Assembly (NCBI GenBank): GCA_028681575.1
Contig: JAQUHX010000007.1
Coordinates: 1 to 39,686 of the forward strand
Direction: 5' to 3'
Length of the DNA: 39,686 nucleotides
Source of the DNA: Patescibacteria group bacterium
GTDB lineage: Bacteria > Patescibacteriota > Patescibacteriia > Patescibacteriales > UBA12465
Part shown: positions 33,947 to 39,686 of the stretch, one piece after another
Layout: each line of letters starts with the position of its first letter
How positions within the stretch are numbered: the stretch's first letter is position 1
Notes under the pieces: model-generated
What the model was told of the DNA's origin: nothing
Seen by the model: the letters and a program-made list of their open reading frames with translations, nothing else
Databases searched by the model: none
Made by a program: the position numbers and the translations under genes

Positions 33947-34996
33947 ATGAAAACCTTACTGATAACTTGCGAATACCCCCCCTTTAAGGGTGGAGTAGCT
34001 AATTACTACGGACAGTTAATTAAACATTGGCCTGTTTCAAAAAAGCCTGAAGTCTGGCAGATTAAAGGTGCTTGGTGGTTTTTGGGTTTTCGCCTTTTTA
34101 AATATTGGCGCCAAAACCCAGAAGCTTCAATAATTATTGGTCATATCTTGCCTCTCGGAACTCCTGTTTGGTTTGTTTCAAAGTTTTTTAAGCAGCGAAA
34201 ATATGTAATTGTTTTACACGGAATGGATTTTACTTTTGCTCACCGCCGTTCTCGTAAGGCTTTTTTGGCTAAGATGATTTTAGGGGGAGCTAAAAAAATT
34301 ATAGCGGCCAATTCGCATGTCGCTGCTTTGGTGTCGGCTCGTTATCCCAAACTATCTTCAAAAATTGTTGTTGTTAATCCTGGTGTTAGCCAGTTAAGCG
34401 CTTCTAATCAGGAAAATCTAGCCCCCTTCTTGCGAGAAAAATATCAGCTTAGTAATCAAGTAGTCTTATTATCTTTAGGCCGTTTAGTTAGTCGTAAGGG
34501 GGTTGATTATACGATTAAGGCTTTAGCTAGCTTGAGCCCAGCTGAAAGATTGGGCTTGGCTTATGTGGTTGTCGGGGAGGGGCCTGAAAAAACTAATTTG
34601 CGACGCCTGGCGCAAGAATTAGGAGTGGCGGTTATTTTTACTGGTAGCGTTAGTGAGGCAGAAAAATGGTCTTGGTTAAATTTATGTGATATCTTAGTGA
34701 TGCCATCTCGAGAAATTAACGACGATTTTGAGGGCTTCGGGATTGTTTATTTAGAGGCAAATTTAAGTGGCAAGCCAGTAATTGCTGGGCGCTCGGGGGG
34801 TATTAGTGATGCTGTTAATCATGGAGTCAGCGGTTTATTGGTTGACCCCGAAGATTTAAAGGCGATTGCAACAGCAATTAAATCTTTAAGTACCGACTTA
34901 GCTTATCGAGAAAAATTAGGTAAGCAGGGTAGAATTCGTGCTTTAGAAAATTTTTCTTGGGAAAGAAAAGCTCAAGAATTTTATCAGAATTTATGA
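33947..34996 (+). CDS. Glycosyltransferase family 4
   Basis: 349 residues, GT-B. MKTLLITCEYPPFKGGVANYY is the acceptor-domain start seen in GT4 mannosyl/glucosyl transferases of surface polysaccharide loci. VLHGMDFTFA lies in the acceptor domain. SLGRLVSRKGVDYTIKAL and the EX7E-containing EGFGIVYLEANLSGKPVIAG belong to the donor site. Its stop overlaps the GT2 start as ATGA. The sugar is unknown. Confidence 0.9.
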   Translation: MKTLLITCEYPPFKGGVANYYGQLIKHWPVSKKPEVWQIKGAWWFLGFRLFKYWRQNPEASIIIGHILPLGTPVWFVSKFFKQRKYVIVLHGMDFTFAHRRSRKAFLAKMILGGAKKIIAANSHVAALVSARYPKLSSKIVVVNPGVSQLSASNQENLAPFLREKYQLSNQVVLLSLGRLVSRKGVDYTIKALASLSPAERLGLAYVVVGEGPEKTNLRRLAQELGVAVIFTGSVSEAEKWSWLNLCDILVMPSREINDDFEGFGIVYLEANLSGKPVIAGRSGGISDAVNHGVSGLLVDPEDLKAIATAIKSLSTDLAYREKLGKQGRIRALENFSWERKAQEFYQNL

Positions 34997-35694
34997 TTTC
35001 AATTATTATTCCTGTTTATAATCAGGCAAAAAAAATTAAGGCCACCCTTCAAAGTATTGCTAACCAGACTTTAATGGATTGGGAGTTGATAGTGGTTAAT
35101 GATGGCTCAACTGATAATCTTGAAGCAGAGTTTAATTCCTTTATCAGTGAGTTTTCTGGAGCAAATTCTTTTTTCTTTTTAAATCAGAAAAATCAAGGGG
35201 CGCCAGCGGCCCGTAATACCGGCTTAAGTCAAGCTCACGGTGAATATTTATTTTTTTGTGACGCTGATGCTGTTTTAGAGGTAAATGCTCTAGAATCTTT
35301 ACAGTCGGCCTTACTTTTTGATCAAAACGCTGCTTTCGCTTATTCTTCCTTTAAGTGGGGGAAACACCTCTTTAAGGCCGGCCCTTTTGATTTTAATCGT
35401 TTATGTCGTGAGCCTTATATTCATACAATGTCTTTAATTAGGCGTAGTTCTTTCCCGGCTACTGGTTGGGATGAAAGTTTAAAACGTTTTCAGGATTGGG
35501 ATTTGTGGCTAACTATTTCTAAATCTGGTGCTTATGGAGTTTTTGTTGATCAGATTTTATTTGCCGTTAGTCCAGGTGGGCATATTAGTTCTTGGCTACC
35601 ATCTTTTTCTTATCGTTGGTTGCCATTTTTACCAGCCGTAAAAAAATATCACGCGGCTAAAAAAATTATTTATACTAAGCATCAAATCGCATGA
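34993..35694 (+). CDS. Glycosyltransferase family 2
   Basis: From ATG 34993 (MISIIIPVYNQAKKI) 233 residues; the ORF-track start at 34957 lies in the preceding gene. GT-A fold: IIPVYN, VVNDGSTD (nucleotide binding), NQGAPAARNTGLSQAHGEYLFF and the DXD-like CDADAVL are all visible. WDESLKRFQDWDLWLT contains the ED-like catalytic region. Inverting transfer to a lipid-linked acceptor is expected. Coupled to both neighbours by ATGA overlaps (34993 and 35691). Confidence 0.92.
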   Translation: MISIIIPVYNQAKKIKATLQSIANQTLMDWELIVVNDGSTDNLEAEFNSFISEFSGANSFFFLNQKNQGAPAARNTGLSQAHGEYLFFCDADAVLEVNALESLQSALLFDQNAAFAYSSFKWGKHLFKAGPFDFNRLCREPYIHTMSLIRRSSFPATGWDESLKRFQDWDLWLTISKSGAYGVFVDQILFAVSPGGHISSWLPSFSYRWLPFLPAVKKYHAAKKIIYTKHQIA

Positions 35695-37154
35695 AGTTAA
35701 TTGGGAAGAGTACTTGGCTCACCTTCATTGGGCTGGCTTTAGTTAGCGGCTTATCAGTTGTTAACTATTTTTTTCCAGCTTATAGCTTAATTATTTTAGT
35801 ATTCATTGGTCTATTGGTTTTTGCTCTCGCTTTTTATCGTTTGGAGTACGGTGTTTTAATTGCTATTGCCGAATTAATTATTGGCTCTAAAGGGCGCTTG
35901 TTTGATCAAGGCTTAGTTTCTTTAAGGATGGTTATTTTTACTGCTGTTCTGGCTGCTTGTCTGCTAAAAATTATTAAAGAACGGTCATTAGGACCATTGT
36001 CAGACTTTGTTACTAAAAATTGGATCTGGCCTTGGTTTTTAGCCCTTTTAGTTTTTTTAGGTTTAGGTTTTCTTAGCGGTCTTATTCGATCCTATCCTCT
36101 TGAGATAATTTTTGCTGATGCTAATAGTTGGCTCTTTTTAGGGCTCTTGATCCCTTTAATTATTGTTTATTACCAAGCCCCGTTAAGTACTTTTGAGCGC
36201 TTAATTCAGGTTTTAAGCGGGGCCTTGTTGTGGTTGATTGGGGAAACATTTTTTATTTTATTTGCTTTTACTCATAGTTTGCCTTTTATTTCCGATCTTT
36301 ATTGGTGGCTTCGTAAAACTGGTTTAGCGGAAGTTACGGCAACCGCTGGTTCTTGGTCAAGAATTTTCTTTCAGTCTCATCTTTATCCAGCTTTAGCGGT
36401 TGTGATTTTGCCATTTGTTAAAATTAAACAGCGCAGTGCCTTAATTGTTTTAAATAGTTTTTCTTGGGGCGTCTTAATTCTTTCAATGTCTCGCAGTTTT
36501 TGGCTGGCGGTTGCCTTTGCTTTGGGGAGCGGTATTTTAATGCTTTTAATCTGGCGGCGTTGGCGTTTTCTTATACAAGTTTTACTTAAAGTTTTGGTCC
36601 CAGCTATTTTAGGCTTTGTTCTAATTTTTGCTACAGCCGCCTTTCCTTTTCCTGATCCTGGAAAAATTTCCACCGAAGCTTTCTCAAATCGCTTAGAGAT
36701 AGATAGTGAAGAACCAGCAGTAGCTTCGCGTTGGTCTTTACTTGGTCCTTTATGGGGCGCAATTAAGGAGCACTGGTTTTTAGGCAGTGGTTTTGGCCGA
36801 GAAATTGTTTATGAAACTTCTGATCCTCGTTTTTTGGATATGCAAGAAACGAGCACTTATAGGACTTATGCATTTGAGTGGGGTTATTTTGGAATTTGGT
36901 TAAAAATCGGCATCTTAGGGCTTTTAAGTTATTTAATAATTCTTGCTTACTTGTTTATAAAAAATTTGCAGCGTTGGCGAGCGGGAGATAATTTGGCTGG
37001 TAGTTTAGCTTTAGCCTTGTTGGCTCTTTTGGTAATTCATTTTTTTACTCCTTATCTAGATCATCCACTTGGATTTTTAGTTTGGTTCTTAATTTGGATA
37101 ATCAGCCAGAATCAAGCTCGTTTGCTAAATAACTTGCCAGAAATAACAAAATAG
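35691..37154 (+). CDS. O-antigen polymerase/ligase-like membrane protein (Wzy/WaaL)
   Basis: 487 residues with about ten to twelve TM segments and one large outer loop (~315-395), the layout of Wzy polymerases and O-antigen ligases. The loop contains RWSLLGPLWGAIKEHWFLGSG, close to the Wzy_C W(x)LGxG region, and FEWGYFGIWLKIG after it. These two functions cannot be separated by sequence alone. Given a Wzx flippase and GTs in the same operon, polymerisation of exported units is likely. The N-terminus overlaps the GT2 stop (ATGA). A promoter for greA lies in its last codons. Confidence 0.85.
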   Translation: MKLIGKSTWLTFIGLALVSGLSVVNYFFPAYSLIILVFIGLLVFALAFYRLEYGVLIAIAELIIGSKGRLFDQGLVSLRMVIFTAVLAACLLKIIKERSLGPLSDFVTKNWIWPWFLALLVFLGLGFLSGLIRSYPLEIIFADANSWLFLGLLIPLIIVYYQAPLSTFERLIQVLSGALLWLIGETFFILFAFTHSLPFISDLYWWLRKTGLAEVTATAGSWSRIFFQSHLYPALAVVILPFVKIKQRSALIVLNSFSWGVLILSMSRSFWLAVAFALGSGILMLLIWRRWRFLIQVLLKVLVPAILGFVLIFATAAFPFPDPGKISTEAFSNRLEIDSEEPAVASRWSLLGPLWGAIKEHWFLGSGFGREIVYETSDPRFLDMQETSTYRTYAFEWGYFGIWLKIGILGLLSYLIILAYLFIKNLQRWRAGDNLAGSLALALLALLVIHFFTPYLDHPLGFLVWFLIWIISQNQARLLNNLPEITK

Positions 37155-37162
37155 CGTATATT
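37134..37162 (+). promoter_or_regulatory. Promoter for greA-lysS operon
   Basis: TTGCCA, 17 bases, TATATT. It overlaps the 3' end of the polymerase gene; start near 37168. Confidence 0.65.
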
Positions 37163-37180
37163 AAATGGCGTTAAATTTAA

Positions 37181-37208
37181 AGTCGCCTTTTAGGCGATTA
37201 TTAGTTTT
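37181..37208 (+). promoter_or_regulatory. Leader hairpin before greA (terminator or attenuator)
   Basis: AGTCGCC / GGCGATT with a TTTTA loop (one G-T), then ATTAGTTTTT. It is downstream of the proposed greA promoter, so it may terminate read-through from the glycan operon or act within the greA leader. Confidence 0.5.
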
Positions 37209-37222
37209 TAAGCCTTTAAACT

Positions 37223-37681
37223 ATGTCTTTAGATCAAATTATTACTCAAGCTGGTTATGACAAATTAAAAGAAGAATACGATTTTTTAACCACTGTTAAA
37301 CGTCGCGAAATTGCTGATCGAATTGAGCGCGCCAAAGATTTAGGCGATTTGTCAGAAAACGCAGAATACAGTGAGGCGAAAGATGCTCAAGCCTTAAACG
37401 AAGGGCGTATTTTGGAATTGTTGGCGATTTTAAAAAATGTCACGGTTGTTAATCATAAATCTAATGGTGAGGTGGTTTTAGGTTCAGTGGTTACCGCCAA
37501 AGTCAACGGTAAGGAAAAAGAATTTACGATTGTAAGTTTTAACGAAGCCGACCCAACAAATGGTCTAATTTCTAACGAATCTCCTTTAGGGGTGGCCTTT
37601 TTAGGGCAGAAGAAAGGTGCTATAGTAGAAGTAGAAGCTCCACGGGGGACAGTCGTTTATAAAATTATAAAAGTTGCCTAA
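37223..37681 (+). CDS. greA: Transcription elongation factor GreA
   Basis: Rescues backtracked RNA polymerase by stimulating transcript cleavage. 152 residues. The N-terminal coiled coil (1-75) has the acidic tip in GDLSENAEYSEAKDAQ. The C-terminal FKBP-like domain ends PRGTVVYKIIKV. Followed 3 bases later by lysS. Confidence 0.96.
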   Translation: MSLDQIITQAGYDKLKEEYDFLTTVKRREIADRIERAKDLGDLSENAEYSEAKDAQALNEGRILELLAILKNVTVVNHKSNGEVVLGSVVTAKVNGKEKEFTIVSFNEADPTNGLISNESPLGVAFLGQKKGAIVEVEAPRGTVVYKIIKVA

Positions 37682-37684
37682 AAT

Positions 37685-39163
37685 ATGACCAACGAGTTGG
37701 CGGCTAATTCTGGAAGTGAACGGGACGACCGTTTAAAAAAATTAGCCTCCCTAAAAGAATTAAATATCGATGCTTATCCGGCCCAAGTTCAGCGCGATCA
37801 ATCAATTGCTAGTTTTTTAGAAGATTTTGATAATTTAATAAAATCAGAAAATAAGGTTTTTTTAGCTGGTCGCTTGCGGGCTAAGCGGGAACATGGAAAT
37901 TTAGCTTTTGCAGATTTAGAGGATGCTAGTGGTCGTTTGCAATTAGTATTTTCTAAAAAAGAATTAGGTCCAGAAAAATACAAAACTTTTTTGAAGTTAA
38001 TCGATGTCGCCGATTTTATTCAAGTAAATGGGAGCGCCTTTTTAACGCATAAAGAAGAAAAAAGTTTATTTGTAAGTGATTGGGCTTTGCTGACTAAAGC
38101 TTTGCGGCCGATTCCTGATGCTTGGTATGGTTTAAAAGACGAAGAAGAGCGTTTACGTAAACGCTATTTAGATTTACTGCTTAACAAGGAAAAGCGGGAC
38201 TTATTTGAAAAAAAGGCTCATTTTTGGGATGTGGTCAGGAGTTTTATGAAGCGCCACGGATTTTTTGAAGTAGAGACGCCCACTTTAGAATTAACTACCG
38301 GCGGAGCAGAAGCTAATCCTTTTAAAACCCACCATGATGATTTTGATTTAGACGTTTATTTGCGTATTTCGGTTGGTGAATTATGGCAGAAGCGTTTAAT
38401 TGCTGCCGGTTTTGAAAAAGTTTTTGAAATCGGTCGAGTTTATCGGAATGAGGGTTCCAGTGCCGATCATTTACAGGAGTTTACCAATTTGGAATTTTAT
38501 TGGGCTTACGCCGACTATCGCTTAGGCATGAAATTATCTCAAGCGCTGTATCAAGAAATTGCTCAGCAAGTTTTTGGCCGAACAGAATTTGAGGCCCGAG
38601 GAATGAAATTTGATTTAGCTGGTAATTGGCCAGAACTGGATTATTCTACGGTCATCAAAGAAAAAACAGGTCTTGATATTTTGACAGCAACCGAAGAAGA
38701 AATGAAGGCTAAGTTAGATGAGCTTGAGGTGAAGTATGATGGTAATAATCGTGAACGTTTAATTGATACTCTTTGGAAATATTGTCGTCGTCAAATTGCT
38801 GGTCCGGTTTTTTTAGTTAATCATCCAAAATTAGTCTCTCCTTTAGCGAAAGCGAAAACGGATAATCCCGAGCTTACAGAAAGATTTCAAATTATTATTG
38901 CTGGCTCTGAAGTGGGTAATGGTTTTTCAGAATTAAATGATCCTCTTGATCAGGCGGAGCGTTTTCGCCTTCAGCAGGAGCTTATTGATCGGGGTGATAA
39001 TGAAGCGATGATGCCGGATTGGGAGTTTGTAGAAATGTTAGAACATGGCCTGCCACCAACTTGTGGCTTTGGTTTCGGTGAAAGGTTATTTGCTTTTATG
39101 TGTGACAAACCAGTGCGCGAGATTACTTTATTTCCGCTTTTAAAACCTAAACAAGAAGAATAA
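37685..39163 (+). CDS. lysS: Lysyl-tRNA synthetase, class II
   Basis: Charges tRNA-Lys. 492 residues: N-terminal OB anticodon-binding domain (~55-145, FLAGRLRAKREHGNLAF), then the class II catalytic core. Motif 1 is in FFEVETPTLELTTGGAEANPF; motif 2 is YRNEGSSADHLQEFTNLEFY; motif 3 is PPTCGFGFGERLFAF, in which Glu replaces the Asp usual in LysRS (G-x-G-I-D-R). The Lys-site segment ISVGELWQKRL departs from the common SPELYLKRL. I still favour LysRS because of the overall match and the G.LPPT block, but the divergence is noted. Between greA and a DNA repair gene. Confidence 0.9.
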   Translation: MTNELAANSGSERDDRLKKLASLKELNIDAYPAQVQRDQSIASFLEDFDNLIKSENKVFLAGRLRAKREHGNLAFADLEDASGRLQLVFSKKELGPEKYKTFLKLIDVADFIQVNGSAFLTHKEEKSLFVSDWALLTKALRPIPDAWYGLKDEEERLRKRYLDLLLNKEKRDLFEKKAHFWDVVRSFMKRHGFFEVETPTLELTTGGAEANPFKTHHDDFDLDVYLRISVGELWQKRLIAAGFEKVFEIGRVYRNEGSSADHLQEFTNLEFYWAYADYRLGMKLSQALYQEIAQQVFGRTEFEARGMKFDLAGNWPELDYSTVIKEKTGLDILTATEEEMKAKLDELEVKYDGNNRERLIDTLWKYCRRQIAGPVFLVNHPKLVSPLAKAKTDNPELTERFQIIIAGSEVGNGFSELNDPLDQAERFRLQQELIDRGDNEAMMPDWEFVEMLEHGLPPTCGFGFGERLFAFMCDKPVREITLFPLLKPKQEE

Positions 39164-39166
39164 TTT

Positions 39167-39613
39167 ATGCGACTTTGGAGTCTGAGCCCTAAGTATTTAG
39201 ATAGTAAGGGTTTAGTTGCTTTGTGGCGAGAAGGGCTTTTAGCAAAAAAAGTTTTAGAAGGGAAGACTAAGGGGTATAAAAATCATCCTCAATTGGAACG
39301 CTTCAAAAATAGAAGTGATTCTCTACAATTAATTAATCTCTATCTTAAGGAAGTTTATCAGGAGGCAGAGAGTAGGGGTTATAATTTTTCCAATAAAAAA
39401 CTTGAAAAAGTAGCGACTTTAGGCGTTAGGGTTAAAATAAGTCAAGGCCAGTTAGAATATGAGTTTGCTCACTTATTAACTAAATTAAGGATAAGGGATA
39501 AGCAAAAATATCAAGAGTTAAGCTCTGTAAATTTAATAGAAACAAATAGTATTTTTGAGAGAGCAGCAGGAGGGGTTGAAAAATGGGAAAAAATAGATAA
39601 TAATAAAAAATAA
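39167..39613 (+). CDS. Pyrimidine dimer DNA glycosylase (T4 endonuclease V-like)
   Basis: 148 residues of the Pyr_excise-type family, a bifunctional glycosylase/AP lyase acting on cyclobutane pyrimidine dimers. The signature MRLWSLSPKYLDSKGLVALWREGLLAKKVL and KGYKNHPQLERFKN are well kept; the central YLKEVYQEAESRGYNF follows. The bacterial members of this family are annotated from T4 DenV similarity; activity here is inferred. Last 25 residues are polar and variable. It starts 3 bases after lysS and ends 1 base before tRNA-Gln. Confidence 0.85.
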   Translation: MRLWSLSPKYLDSKGLVALWREGLLAKKVLEGKTKGYKNHPQLERFKNRSDSLQLINLYLKEVYQEAESRGYNFSNKKLEKVATLGVRVKISQGQLEYEFAHLLTKLRIRDKQKYQELSSVNLIETNSIFERAAGGVEKWEKIDNNKK

Positions 39614-39614
39614 T

Positions 39615-39685
39615 TCGGGGATCGTCTAATGGTAGGACATCAGGTTCTGGTCCTGAGTATCGGGGTTCGAATCCCTGTCCCCGAG
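39615..39685 (+). tRNA. tRNA-Gln(CTG), cut near window end
   Basis: Acceptor TCGGGGA pairs with TCCCCGA; the U1-A72 pair and discriminator G are typical of Gln. D-arm GTC-TAATGGTA-GGAC. Anticodon arm TCAGG-TTCTGGT-CCTGA gives CTG. T-arm CGGGG-TTCGAAT-CCCTG. The mature body is complete; only one further base (C) is in the window, so whether CCA is encoded is unknown. The tRNA begins one base after the stop of the preceding gene, with no promoter between, so it is likely cut from the mRNA. Confidence 0.95.
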
Positions 39686-39686
39686 C

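Noticed and set aside
1-39686. UGA recoded to glycine as in some CPR lineages
   Set aside because: TGA ends several genes at sensible family lengths, including ATGA couplings at 8783, 34993 and 35691; no conserved in-frame TGA is seen.
1-39686. CRISPR array, insertion sequence or integrase-attachment site
   Set aside because: No regularly spaced direct repeats, transposase or integrase frames or terminal repeats were found; the region is uniform in gene style.

Overview
This window looks like part of a Candidate Phyla Radiation (Patescibacteria) genome, probably from the Parcubacteria-like side. I infer this from several features: an AT-rich sequence in the standard bacterial code with TGA stops; near-absence of Shine-Dalgarno sequences; very tight gene packing; many signal- or TM-anchored proteins without close named relatives; and a small set of typical CPR proteins. 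Those proteins include a DUF3048 protein, a baseplate-J-like membrane protein, GEAWYV-repeat surface proteins and an archaeal-type class I aldolase. There are no insertion sequences, CRISPR arrays or phage modules. A precise phylum cannot be fixed without a 16S or marker tree.

Layout. 1-2.4 kb: tail of an unknown gene, an iron-type superoxide dismutase and an exported repeat/transglutaminase-like protein. 2.4-7.7 kb: rpsB-tsf behind a structured leader, ricT, gap, a short-chain dehydrogenase and a six-TM protein. 7.8-12.1 kb: a two-gene operon for a membrane helical protein and a 1116-residue exported modular protein (permuted NlpC/P60-like peptidase, lamin-tail domain, two LamG-like domains), with a terminator-like hairpin abutting the first start codon. 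12.1-12.65 kb: a structured non-coding stretch and the RNase P RNA gene. 12.7-17.9 kb: an initiating sugar-phosphate transferase and two GT4 glycosyltransferases running into dtd and mnmA. 17.9-19.8 kb: tRNA-Leu(CAA) on the minus strand, then parA-parB. 19.8-25.2 kb: dnaE and a Lys-rich membrane protein. 25.3-26.2 kb (minus): class I fructose-bisphosphate aldolase. 26.3-30.1 kb: a one-TM protein, rodA, long-form L25 and a DUF3048 protein. 30.1-32.4 kb (minus): rpmE-prfA-prmC. 32.5-37.2 kb: flippase, GT4, GT2 and polymerase/ligase. 37.2-39.7 kb: greA, lysS, a T4 endonuclease V-like glycosylase and tRNA-Gln(CTG) one base after a stop codon.

Function together. Most of the window is core information processing (S2, EF-Ts, L25, L31, RF1, PrmC, LysRS, Dtd, MnmA, RNase P, Pol III alpha, GreA, ParAB) and glycolysis (GAPDH, aldolase). 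The accessory interest is at the cell surface. A Wzx/Wzy-style polysaccharide pathway is split over two clusters about 16 kb apart, and several large exported proteins have unusual domain mixes. Intergenic regions carry clear promoters and hairpins, and several suggest leader or attenuator control. All calls are from reading the sequence; no database search was run.
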